Origin: Plastoroseomonas arctica
Lineage (GTDB): Bacteria; Pseudomonadota; Alphaproteobacteria; Acetobacterales; Acetobacteraceae
Length of the DNA: 64,000 nucleotides
Direction of reading: 5' to 3'
NCBI RefSeq assembly: GCF_018128965.1
Contig: NZ_JAAEDH010000014.1
Span: forward strand, 1-64,000
The translations under genes were made by a program, and so were the position numbers. The notes beneath the pieces were generated by a model, which was given only the letters and a program-made list of their open reading frames with translations, ran no database searches and was not told the DNA's origin. Shown one piece after another: positions 54,097-62,495 of the stretch. Position 1 is the first letter of the stretch. Each line of letters starts with the position of its first letter.

Positions 54097-55526
54097 GCCC
54101 AGCGAAAGGTGGTCGGCGCGATCTGCTCGGCGCTGCGGTGGGCCCAGTCGCGCAGCGGAACCTGGCCTTCGATACGCTTCTGCGATTCGTGCAGATGCGC
54201 GGCGGCGGCGCGGTAATCCATGGTCAGCACCTCGCCATCCTCGACGACCTTGTGGCCATCGACATAGACAGCCTTGAGCGCGCGATCGCCGGCGGAATAG
54301 ATCAGGCTGCGCAGGGGATCGCGGGCCGGCTGCATGCGCGGATGCGTCACATCCACCAGCGAGAAGTCCGCCCGGCACCCGACGGCGAGCCGCCCGATAT
54401 CGTCGCGCCCGAGCGCCTGCGCACCACCGATGGTGGCTGCGTGGAAAAGGTCGGAGGAGGAGAGCGTGCGCGGGTCGGTCGCCTGCGTCCGCGCCACGTA
54501 AGCGGCGAGCCGCATCTCATCAAGCATATTGTGCGGATAGGTGTCGGTGCCGAGCCCGAGGTTCACGCCGGCGCGCCGGTAGCGACCGATATCCTTCAGC
54601 GAAATGCCTCGCCGCGCGAACACGGTCGGGCAATGCGCGACCGTGGTGCCGGTCTCCGCCAGGCGCGAGAGGTCGGTCCGCGTGTGCCACGGCGTCGAAG
54701 GGTGGTCGTCTAGGAAGATGCCGTGCCCGATGATTGCGCGCTCCGACAGCAGCCCCATGGAATCGAGCCAGCCGATCGGCGTGAAGCCGTGGCGCCGCGT
54801 GATCTCGTGGAACTCGACCACGGATTGCGCCGCATGGATCTGCCAGGACAGGCCGCGCGCCTTGGCTTCCTGCTTGCTCTCGCGCAGCAGCGTCTCGGAG
54901 CAGGTGTCGATCTGCGCGGGCACCACCATGCCGAAGAGACGGCCGCATTCATGCTGCTCGGCGCGCTCGATCAGGGTGAAGGCCTCCGCCATCGCCTTCT
55001 CGCCGGCGGCCTCGTCCCATTCGTATTCGACAACGTGGCCGTTCTTGGTGAACCAGCGCGCGGAGCGGAACATCGGCGCGATGCAGACGCGCATCCCCGC
55101 CTCCGCCAGAAGGTCCAGCCAGCCGGGATGCGCCATCGACAAATCGGCGACGGTGGTCACGCCCGAGAGCAGCAGCTCGCTCATCGCCACGCGCACGCAG
55201 GAGGGCACAGCCTCCGCATCGGCGCGGAAGATGGGCAGGTATTCGTACAGCGACGAATTGTAGAGGCCCGGCGTTCCGACCTCATCCGTGAAGCCCTTGT
55301 TCATGGGCTCGCTGGAGGGATGCGAGTGGATGTTGACCAGGCCCGGCATCACCATCAGCCCGGCGCCGTCGATCTCCGCGTCCGGCGTGCCCACGTAGCC
55401 GCGCCCGACGAAGGTCAGCACGCCATCCCTGAAGGCGATGTCTGCGTCGGGGAGGTAGGTGTGTTCCTTCGCCGTCGCGTCCCAGGCGATGGCGAGGTCG
55501 GCGTTGCGGATGAGCGTCGTGGTCAT
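54093..55526 (-). CDS. Amidohydrolase of the chlorohydrolase/SsnA type
   Basis: 477 residues. The metal site is complete: HSHPSS (HxH) near 68, QIHAAQS, GHGIFLDDHPS and the Asp in LGTDTYPHNM. This subtype includes deaminases and chlorohydrolases of guanine, melamine and triazines. The N-terminal composite beta domain is present. A good AGGAGACC site precedes the start. It probably acts on the imported compound; the true reaction is unknown. It overlaps the VOC gene stop. Confidence 0.88.
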   Translation of the reverse strand: MTTTLIRNADLAIAWDATAKEHTYLPDADIAFRDGVLTFVGRGYVGTPDAEIDGAGLMVMPGLVNIHSHPSSEPMNKGFTDEVGTPGLYNSSLYEYLPIFRADAEAVPSCVRVAMSELLLSGVTTVADLSMAHPGWLDLLAEAGMRVCIAPMFRSARWFTKNGHVVEYEWDEAAGEKAMAEAFTLIERAEQHECGRLFGMVVPAQIDTCSETLLRESKQEAKARGLSWQIHAAQSVVEFHEITRRHGFTPIGWLDSMGLLSERAIIGHGIFLDDHPSTPWHTRTDLSRLAETGTTVAHCPTVFARRGISLKDIGRYRRAGVNLGLGTDTYPHNMLDEMRLAAYVARTQATDPRTLSSSDLFHAATIGGAQALGRDDIGRLAVGCRADFSLVDVTHPRMQPARDPLRSLIYSAGDRALKAVYVDGHKVVEDGEVLTMDYRAAAAHLHESQKRIEGQVPLRDWAHRSAEQIAPTTFRWA

Positions 55527-55921
55527 TCCTGGTCTCCTGATTGGCCAGGCGCGTGGCACACGGCTTCGATGTTGTGGCCATCCGGGTCGATGACGAAGGC
55601 AGCGTAGTAGTTCGCGTGGTACTGCGGCCGCAAACCCGGCCCGCCATTGTCGCGCCCGCCGGCCGCGAGTGCCGCGGCGTGGAAGGCGTCCACGCTGGCA
55701 TGGTCGGGCGCGGTGAAGGCGAAGTGGAAATGCCCGGGCGGCGGACCGGCGAGAGACGCCGCACCGATCCACAGCTCGGGCTCGCCGGCGCCCGCGCCGA
55801 GCATCAGCGAGTCCGCCGTCTCCTTCTTCACGCTGAAACCGATGGGCTTCAGCGCGGCGATGTAGAAGGCGCGGCTCTTCGTGAAATCGCTGACGGAAAA
55901 GCCGAGATGATCCAGCGCCAT
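55523..55921 (-). CDS. VOC/glyoxalase superfamily protein of the operon
   Basis: 132 residues. LDHLGFSVSDFTKSRAFY opens the first unit; AAFVIDPDGHNIEAVCH is the second-unit end with the metal Glu; HFHFAFTAPDHASVDAFH is in the middle. Such proteins are often dioxygenases, isomerases or lyases in catabolic operons. It lies 12 bp after the receptor gene in transcription order and overlaps the amidohydrolase by 4 bp. Confidence 0.82.
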   Translation of the reverse strand: MALDHLGFSVSDFTKSRAFYIAALKPIGFSVKKETADSLMLGAGAGEPELWIGAASLAGPPPGHFHFAFTAPDHASVDAFHAAALAAGGRDNGGPGLRPQYHANYYAAFVIDPDGHNIEAVCHAPGQSGDQE

Positions 55922-55933
55922 GGAGCTCCTCCC

Positions 55934-57514
55934 TTACCGTGTCAGGCGGATATCGAGGCCCTTGTAGAGCCCGACGCCATAGATGCCATGCGCCCGGGCA
56001 CCCTCGACCCGCTGCGCCGAAGCGACCCAAAGATTCTCCCGCGCGATCGGCAGCCAGACGTTGTTCTCGGCGGCGATACGCTGCGCCTCCGCGATCGCGG
56101 CCAGGCGGACGGTTGCGTCGAGCGCAGTCTTGGCGGTGTCCAGCGCGGTGTCAGTGCGCGGGTCGGACCAGTTCATGCGGTTCGGCGTCGGGCGGTTGCG
56201 GCTGTCGAAATACAGCCCGAACGCGTCCGTCGCGGAGATGTAGGGGTACGACATCACGAAGGCATCGAACTCCTGCGTCGCCAGGCGACCCCAGCCGACG
56301 GTCGCATCCCAGAGCTGGATGCGCATCTCGATCCCGATGCGGCGCAGATCGGCCTGGATGGCCTCGGTCGCCTGGCGCCACTCATTGGTCTGCAGGCCGT
56401 AGAGGAGGAAGGTGGCACGCTGACCGTCCTTCACGCGGATGCCGTCGGGGCCCATCACCCAGCCAGCCTCATCCAGCACGCGGCGCGCCGCGGCGGGGTC
56501 GAATTGCGGCACCAGGGCGGCGGCTTCCGCGCTGTAGCCGGCGGTGTTTGGGTTGAGGTAGGCCGTCGCCGGCTCGGCATTGCCGAACCAGACCGCGCGC
56601 ACGATGGCGGCGCGGTTGACCGCGAGGTTGATGGCGCGGCGCACCGCGGGGTCGCTCACCACAGGCTTGTCGACCTTGAAGCCCAGGAAGAAATCCCAGA
56701 AGTAGTTCTCCTGCCGCGACATCCGGATGGTGGGCACGTTGCGCAGCTGCTGGATCGCGATGTTGGGGATGTATTGCGTCACGTCCCCCTGCCCCGTCTG
56801 CAGCGCGGCCAGGCGGGTATTCGCCTCCGGGATCACGCGCCAGATGACGCGCTCCACCTGCGGCGCGGGGTTGGTGTAGATCGGCGGGCCCCAGCGGTAG
56901 TTGGGGTGGCGCTGCAGCACCAGGTCCTGGCGCGGGGTCCAGCTCACCCAGCAATAGGGACCGGTGCCGTTGAAGCCCTGAGTGCCGAAATTCGCACCAA
57001 GTCGCTCAACCGAATTGCGGTCTACGACCGAGGCGAAGAACAGCGTGAGCTGGTACAGCAGCTCGCCGAATGGCTCCGTCAGCTCGTACTCGACGGTGAA
57101 GTCATCGACGGCGCGCACCTCGCGCACCGGCCCCGCGCGCCAACGCACCGGGGAGCGGTTGGCCGGGTCGACCCAGCGGTTGATGGTATAGACCACGTCC
57201 TGCGCCGTCATCGCGCGGCCGTCGCAGAAGGTCACGTCGCGGCGCAGGTGGAAGGTGTAGGTCTTCCCGTCCGGGCTCACCTCCCAGCGCTCGGCGAGGC
57301 CCGGGCGCACGGTGCGCATGTCCCAGTCGAGCGAGACCAGCGTGTCGCTCATCATGTAGACGACCTCGCCCGAGCCACGCGCGGTTGAGCGGATGGGGTC
57401 GTAGTTGTCGGCGTCGATCTCGCGCAGCACGACGAGCGTGTTGCGCGGTGCGGCCTGGGCCATGGCCTCGCCGGCGCCGAAGGCCAGCAGCAGCAGGGTG
57501 AGCAGAATTCGCAT
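55934..57514 (-). CDS. Peptide/opine-type ABC substrate-binding protein (family 5)
   Basis: 526 residues. Signal peptide MRILLTLLLLAFGAGEAMAQ. The mature protein is an SBP_bac_5 receptor: LAERWEVSPDGKTYTFHLRRDV, MTAQDVVYTINRWVD, NGTGPYCWVSW and VRRAINLAVNRAAIV are family blocks. Ligands include di/oligopeptides, opines, nickel and glutathione. It is the fifth gene of the operon, after the two permeases, 17 bp from dppC-like. Confidence 0.92.
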   Translation of the reverse strand: MRILLTLLLLAFGAGEAMAQAAPRNTLVVLREIDADNYDPIRSTARGSGEVVYMMSDTLVSLDWDMRTVRPGLAERWEVSPDGKTYTFHLRRDVTFCDGRAMTAQDVVYTINRWVDPANRSPVRWRAGPVREVRAVDDFTVEYELTEPFGELLYQLTLFFASVVDRNSVERLGANFGTQGFNGTGPYCWVSWTPRQDLVLQRHPNYRWGPPIYTNPAPQVERVIWRVIPEANTRLAALQTGQGDVTQYIPNIAIQQLRNVPTIRMSRQENYFWDFFLGFKVDKPVVSDPAVRRAINLAVNRAAIVRAVWFGNAEPATAYLNPNTAGYSAEAAALVPQFDPAAARRVLDEAGWVMGPDGIRVKDGQRATFLLYGLQTNEWRQATEAIQADLRRIGIEMRIQLWDATVGWGRLATQEFDAFVMSYPYISATDAFGLYFDSRNRPTPNRMNWSDPRTDTALDTAKTALDATVRLAAIAEAQRIAAENNVWLPIARENLWVASAQRVEGARAHGIYGVGLYKGLDIRLTR

Positions 57515-57531
57515 GGCCCAGTCTCCTTGGT

Positions 57532-58398
57532 TCAGACGCGCAGCCGGGGGTCGAGCGCGTCGCGCAGCGCATCGCCAAGCATGTTGAATGCCAGCACCAC
57601 CGCGAAGATCGCGACGGACGGGATGACCGCGATATGCGGCGCGAAAAACAGGAAGTTGCGCCCTTCGCTCGCCATCGCGCCGAGTTCCGGGTTCGGCGGC
57701 TGCGCGCCGAGCCCGAGGAACGACAGCGCGGAGCCGAGCAGGATCACCTGTCCGAAGCGGAGCGTGGCGAAGACGAACAGCGCGGAGAGGCAGTTGGGCG
57801 CGAGGTGGCGCCAGATGAGGCGGAGGTCGCCCATGCCGGTGGCGCGCGCGGCCTCGATGTAGTCCGCGCGCATGACGACCAGCGCGGAGCCGCGCACGAT
57901 CCGCGCCATCAGCGGCACCGTCGCGACCGAGAGTGCCAGCACCACCGCGAGCATGCCCGGCCCCAGGATCGCCGCGATGGCGAGGCCGAACAGGATGGCC
58001 GGGAAGGACAGCATGATGTCGACCAGGCGCATGATCGGCGCGTCCAGCCAGCGCTGGTAAAAGGCGGCGAGGAAGCCCAGCGCCGCGCCGATGCCGCCGC
58101 CGAGGATCACCGCGAAGAAGCCCATCGCAAGGGAGGCGCGCAGCCCGTACAGCAGCCGCGTGACCAGGTTGCGCCCCTGCGCATCGGCGCCGAGCGGAAG
58201 TCCCTCGGTGCCCGGCGGCGCCATGGAGCTGGCGAGGTCGTTGTCGAAAGGATCGGTCGGCGACAGCCACGGCGCGAAGATTGCGGCCAGCAGCACCAGA
58301 ACCACGAAGATGAGCGCGGCCGCCGCGCCAGGATCGCGCGTCAGCCGGCGCAGCAGCCCGGGGCGCGCCGGTGCCATGGTGACCGTGGTCGCACTCAT
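57532..58398 (-). CDS. Peptide/opine-type ABC permease (DppC-like)
   Basis: 288 residues, six helices with the N-terminal OppC region (LSPTDPFDNDLASSMAPPGTEG, PLGADAQGRNLVTRLLYGLR). The EAA loop is YIEAARATGMGDLRLIWRHLAPN. It forms the importer channel with the DppB-like protein, whose gene it overlaps (ATGA at 58395-58398). Confidence 0.93.
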   Translation of the reverse strand: MSATTVTMAPARPGLLRRLTRDPGAAAALIFVVLVLLAAIFAPWLSPTDPFDNDLASSMAPPGTEGLPLGADAQGRNLVTRLLYGLRASLAMGFFAVILGGGIGAALGFLAAFYQRWLDAPIMRLVDIMLSFPAILFGLAIAAILGPGMLAVVLALSVATVPLMARIVRGSALVVMRADYIEAARATGMGDLRLIWRHLAPNCLSALFVFATLRFGQVILLGSALSFLGLGAQPPNPELGAMASEGRNFLFFAPHIAVIPSVAIFAVVLAFNMLGDALRDALDPRLRV

Positions 58399-59336
58399 GC
58401 CGCGCGCATCCTCGGGTCGAGTGCGGCGTAGAGCACGTCGACGATGAGATTGACCAGGATGAAGCCGAGCGAGAGCACGATGATCGTGCCCTGTGCCATC
58501 GGCAAATCCGACGAAGTGATCGCGCCGACCGCCAAGCGTCCGACGCCAGGCCAGGTGAAGACGGTCTCGGTGACGACGGCGCCGCCGAGCAGGAAGCCGA
58601 TCTGCAGGCCGATCAGCGTCACCACCGGCACCATCGCGTTGCGCAGCGCGTGGCGCATGACGACGAGCCGCTCCGACAATCCCTTCGCGCGTGCGGTCCG
58701 GACGTGGTCGAGCGATAGGACGTCCAGCACCGCCGTGCGCGTCATGCGCGACACCGGCCCCACGAAGACACCGCCCAGGGTGAGCGCCGGCAATGCCAGC
58801 GAGCGGAGCCCGTCCAGCGTCCAGATCGGCCCGCCGCGTCCGGTGAAGGGCAGCCACTGCCACTTGAAGCCGACATACCAGATCAGGATCAGCCCGAGGA
58901 AGAACACCGGGATGGACACGCCGGCCACCGAGATCGCCATCACGCCGCGATCGATCAGCGTACCCCGGTAGTAAGCGCCCAGCGTGCCGAGGAAGATGCC
59001 CAGCGGGATCGACCAGACGAGGCTCGCGAACATCAGCTCCAGCGTCGGCCCGATGGTCGCGCCGAGCTCCTGCACGACAGGGACGTTGTTGATGATCGAG
59101 ACACCGAAATCGCCCTGCACCAGGCGCCACAAGTACAGGCCGAACTGCACCGCGAGCGGCCGGTCGAGCCCGAGATCGCGGCGGATCTCCGCAATGAGCT
59201 CCGCCGATGCCTGCGGCCCCGCGCGCACCGTTGCGGGATCGGTCGGCACCACCTGCATCAGCAGGAAGCCGATCAGCAGCACCCCGAACAGCACCGGCAC
59301 GGCGAGCAGCAGCCGATGCAGCGCGTGGCGCAGCAT
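58395..59336 (-). CDS. Peptide/opine-type ABC permease (DppB-like)
   Basis: 313 residues, six helices. PVLFGVLLIGFLLMQVVPTDP is the usual N terminus, LGLDRPLAVQFGLYLWRLVQGDFG the periplasmic loop, and HVRTARAKGLSERLVVMRHALRN the EAA loop. Its start overlaps the upstream amidohydrolase stop (TGATG). Confidence 0.93.
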   Translation of the reverse strand: MLRHALHRLLLAVPVLFGVLLIGFLLMQVVPTDPATVRAGPQASAELIAEIRRDLGLDRPLAVQFGLYLWRLVQGDFGVSIINNVPVVQELGATIGPTLELMFASLVWSIPLGIFLGTLGAYYRGTLIDRGVMAISVAGVSIPVFFLGLILIWYVGFKWQWLPFTGRGGPIWTLDGLRSLALPALTLGGVFVGPVSRMTRTAVLDVLSLDHVRTARAKGLSERLVVMRHALRNAMVPVVTLIGLQIGFLLGGAVVTETVFTWPGVGRLAVGAITSSDLPMAQGTIIVLSLGFILVNLIVDVLYAALDPRMRAA

Positions 59337-60955
59337 CAGGCGAGGGCCCCGTGCCGGTCGAAGATCGCCGCACCTTCGCGCAGCGTTAGGTCGGCCCGCA
59401 CATCGGGCAGCGCGGCATGGTCGATGGCGAAGATATCCTGCGACAGAACCGCGATATCGGCGAGCATGCCGACTTCGAGCGTGCCGCGGCGATCCTCCGC
59501 GAACTGCGTGTAGGCGCCACACCAGGTGTAGCAATGCACCGCCTCGGCGATGGTGAGCGCCTCGGATGCGCCGAGGACCGTGCCCTTGTTGGTGCGCCGC
59601 GTCGCCATCGTGAACAGGTTGAGGAAAGGATCGACGGTGGAGACCGGGCAGTCCGACGATGCGGCGGGGTTGTGGCCCTCGTCGAGCCAGGTCTTCATCG
59701 GGTAGGCCAGCTCGCTGCGGGGGAGACCGAGGTTCTTCACGTAGGTGTCGCCGAATTCGTACATGAAGATCGGTTGCGGCACCGGCAGGATGCCGCGCGC
59801 CTTCATGCGTCGTCGCTGGTCGCGCGCGAGGAAGCCGCAATGCTCGATGCGGTGCCGCCGGCCGGCGAAGGGGTGCGCGTCGCTGTCGGCCGCCTCCATG
59901 CCCAGCAGCACCTGCTCGATCGCGGCATCGCCGATGGCGTGAATGTCGAGCTGCCAGCCCTGCTCATGATACAGCTTGAGCAAGGCGTGAATCTTCTCGT
60001 CGGGGAAGGTGAAGACGCCGGTGCCGCCGCCGATCAGGTAGGGATCGAAGAAGGCAGCGGTGAGGCCACCGGCCGAGCCATCTGCGAACACCTTCACCGC
60101 GCCCCAGCGCAGGCCGTCATGGCCATCATTGGGCCGCAGCCCGGCCTCCCAGGCCTCGGCGGCGATGCCCTCGGGGTTGCCGGCGAGCACCTGCCACATG
60201 CGCAGCGGCAGACGGCCGTCGCGCTGCGCGACGCGATAGGCTTCAACCTCGGCAAACCCCGCGGACATGCCCACATTCATGTCCGTGGCACTGACAAAAC
60301 CGCGGGTGGCGAGGTCGTTGCAGGCAGCCTCGATCGCATCGACCATCGCGGCCTGCCCAGGCTGCGGCATGTGGTCGCGCAGCAGGCGCATCGCGCGTTC
60401 CTGGAACAGACCGGTGAGCGCCCCGGCGCGACGCTCGATCACCCCGCCCTCGGGGTCGGGCGTGTTGTGGCCGACGCCGGCGATGCGCATCGCGGCGGTG
60501 TTCGCCACACCCATGTGGCCGCAGGTGCGGGTGATGAAGACGGGGTTGCGCGGTGCGGCGCGGTCCAGCTCGGCGGCGGTCGGATGGCGCGCGACATCCA
60601 GCGCGTCATGGTCGTAGCCGCGCCCGAGCACCCATTCGCCGGGCGCCGCTTCCGTCGCCGCGGCCGCGATGCGGCGCAGCACCTCGTCGAGCGTCGTGAC
60701 CTCCTCCGCGCGGAGGTTCACCCGCGTGAGGCCGAGCCCATAGGGCAGCAGGTGCATATGCGCTTCGTTCAGGGCCGGGATCGCAACGCGCCCGGCCAGG
60801 TCCAGCAGGTAAGTGCCGGTCGGGGCCATCTGCGCCACATCCGCCGCGTCGCCGACGGCCGCGACGCGACCGTCCACGACCAGCACCGCCTCCGCAAAGC
60901 CACCCGCGAGGCCGCGGAAGACGCGGCCCCCGGTGATCAGCAGCGGTGACTGCAT
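59336..60955 (-). CDS. Amidohydrolase family 3 (YtcJ-like)
   Basis: 539 residues. Metal and catalytic residues are seen: HMH in LNEAHMHLLPYG, the lysine in AVKVFADGSAGG, DIHAIGDAAI, RIEHCG and the Asp in AASSDCPVSTVDP. YtcJ-type enzymes hydrolyse N-acyl or amide bonds. A second, unrelated amidohydrolase in the same operon implies two hydrolysis steps. It overlaps both neighbours. Confidence 0.9.
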   Translation of the reverse strand: MQSPLLITGGRVFRGLAGGFAEAVLVVDGRVAAVGDAADVAQMAPTGTYLLDLAGRVAIPALNEAHMHLLPYGLGLTRVNLRAEEVTTLDEVLRRIAAAATEAAPGEWVLGRGYDHDALDVARHPTAAELDRAAPRNPVFITRTCGHMGVANTAAMRIAGVGHNTPDPEGGVIERRAGALTGLFQERAMRLLRDHMPQPGQAAMVDAIEAACNDLATRGFVSATDMNVGMSAGFAEVEAYRVAQRDGRLPLRMWQVLAGNPEGIAAEAWEAGLRPNDGHDGLRWGAVKVFADGSAGGLTAAFFDPYLIGGGTGVFTFPDEKIHALLKLYHEQGWQLDIHAIGDAAIEQVLLGMEAADSDAHPFAGRRHRIEHCGFLARDQRRRMKARGILPVPQPIFMYEFGDTYVKNLGLPRSELAYPMKTWLDEGHNPAASSDCPVSTVDPFLNLFTMATRRTNKGTVLGASEALTIAEAVHCYTWCGAYTQFAEDRRGTLEVGMLADIAVLSQDIFAIDHAALPDVRADLTLREGAAIFDRHGALA

Positions 60956-61728
60956 CAGCTGCGGTAGTCCGGCTTGTCGTTCTCGATCAACCGCAGCGCG
61001 GCCTCCCAGGCCAGCAGTTTCGTCGGGCTGTTGGGGTCGCGGGTGTATTGCGCCGCGGTGTGCCGACGCACGCTCTCGGGCGGGAAGACCAGCTCGGCGC
61101 CGCCGGACTGGGCGGCGATCTGCGCGTCGCAGGCGCGTTCGAGCGTGAAGATGTTGTCGAAGGCCTGAGCCGGATTGCGGCCCGTGACCAGCAGCCCGTG
61201 GTTGCGCAGGATCATCGCATCATGCTGGCCGAGATCGCGCACCAGGCGGTCCCGTTCCTCGAGATCGAGCGCGATGCCTTCGTAGTCATGATAGGCGAGG
61301 TGGCCGTAGAATTTCAGCGCGTGCTGGCTGATCGGCAGCAGACCCTGGCGCTGCGCGCTCACCGCGATGCCGGCGCGGGTGTGGGTGTGGATGACCACGG
61401 CGGCATCCTCGCGCGCCATGTGGATCGCCGAGTGGATCGTGAATCCGGCGGCGTTCACGCGCTTCGATTCCGCCATCTCCTCGACCACGTTGCCGTCGAG
61501 GTCGATCTTGATGAGGTCCGAGGCGCGCATCTCATGGAACATCACGCCGTAGCGGTTGATCAGGAAGTGGTGCTCGGGCCCCGGGATGCGGGCGGAGATG
61601 TGGGTGTAGATCAGGTCGGTCCAGCGGTGATGCGCGACGAGGCGATAGAGGGCGGCGAGGTCGCAGCGGATGGCCCACTCTTCCTCGGAGATGCCGGCGC
61701 GAAGCGCCAGCGGCACGGATTGGTTCAT
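60955..61728 (-). CDS. Class II aldolase/adducin domain protein
   Basis: 257 residues. The zinc His residues are in HTHTRAGIAVS; YTHISARIPG, LINRYGVMFHEM and MILRNHGLLVTG are conserved class II aldolase blocks. Members are sugar-phosphate aldolases or decarboxylases; longer bacterial members like this often have no known substrate. It is the first gene of the ten-gene operon; the promoter should lie in 61729-61876, shared with the divergent HbpS-like gene. Confidence 0.88.
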   Translation of the reverse strand: MNQSVPLALRAGISEEEWAIRCDLAALYRLVAHHRWTDLIYTHISARIPGPEHHFLINRYGVMFHEMRASDLIKIDLDGNVVEEMAESKRVNAAGFTIHSAIHMAREDAAVVIHTHTRAGIAVSAQRQGLLPISQHALKFYGHLAYHDYEGIALDLEERDRLVRDLGQHDAMILRNHGLLVTGRNPAQAFDNIFTLERACDAQIAAQSGGAELVFPPESVRRHTAAQYTRDPNSPTKLLAWEAALRLIENDKPDYRS

Positions 61729-61876
61729 GGCGAGAGCTCCTGGCAGGACAGTCCCCGATGCTCCGCCCCGGCAGGCGCTGCGTCAACCGGATGACGGTGG
61801 GAAATCGGCTCCATCCCCTCTTGCCGCCCGGCGCGGTGGCGCATCATTGTGCATCGCACACTCCGGAGACCAATCC

Positions 61877-62374
61877 ATGGCCCGCGCCGCCCTGACTGCC
61901 GCCATGCTGCTCGGCTGCGCGACCGCGTTCGCCCAGGCGCCGGCGCCGGGCCTGTACACGGAGCGCAGCATCAACGCCGCCCTCGCGCAGGATGCGGTGA
62001 ACGCCGCGGTTGAGGCCTGCGCCGGGCGCGGGCATCGCGTGACGGCGGTGGTGGTGGACCGGTCCGGCATCATGAAGGCGCTGCTGCGCGCCGACGGCGC
62101 GGGGCCGCACGGCGTGTGGGCGGCACGCGCGAAGGCCTATACCGCGGCCTCGACGCGCATCGGGACGACGCAGCTGCTTGAGGCGGTGCGGGCCAATCCG
62201 GGAGCCTCGCGCCTGCCCGATGTGGAGGGCTTCCTGATCCTCGGCGGCGGCTTCCCGATCCGCGCCGGCGACGAGGTCGTGGGTGGCATCGGCGTGGACG
62301 GCGCGCCCGGGGGCCTGCTGGATGACCAGTGCGCGGAGGCGGGGATCGCCCGCATCCGCGACAGACTTGGCTGA
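61877..62374 (+). CDS. Exported GlcG/HbpS-like protein
   Basis: 165 residues. Signal peptide MARAALTAAMLLGCATAFAQ, ending at an Ala-x-Ala type site. The mature domain is GlcG/HbpS: AVNAAVEACAGRGHRVTAVVVDRSG, RAKAYTAASTRI, and GGGFPIRAGDEVVGGIGVDGAP. Relatives bind haem or cobalamin or sit in glycolate clusters; the ligand is not fixed. CGGAGA precedes the ATG. It is divergent from the ten-gene operon and may share its control. Confidence 0.85.
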   Translation: MARAALTAAMLLGCATAFAQAPAPGLYTERSINAALAQDAVNAAVEACAGRGHRVTAVVVDRSGIMKALLRADGAGPHGVWAARAKAYTAASTRIGTTQLLEAVRANPGASRLPDVEGFLILGGGFPIRAGDEVVGGIGVDGAPGGLLDDQCAEAGIARIRDRLG

Positions 62375-62384
62375 TGTCCTCAAG

Positions 62385-62439
62385 CTCCGGGCGCCGCCTT
62401 CAGCGGCTTGAAGCGCCGGGCGCCGCCTTCAGCGGCTTG
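62385..62439. repeat. Two-copy tandem repeat, 29-bp period
   Basis: CCGGGCGCCGCCTTCAGCGG occurs at 62387-62406 and again at 62416-62435, each continuing CTTG, in the gap between the HbpS-like gene and the ThDP enzyme. Each copy has GC-rich hairpin potential (GCCGC...GCGGC). Confidence 0.8.
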
Positions 62440-62495
62440 GCTCGCCGGACGACCGGCGGGCCGAAGGCCGTGCGTGGCTGTTAACGCTGGCCTGC

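Noticed and set aside
55541-57388. A 615-codon plus-strand frame opposite the family 5 receptor
   Set aside because: Antisense shadow; the receptor frame has a signal peptide and family motifs.
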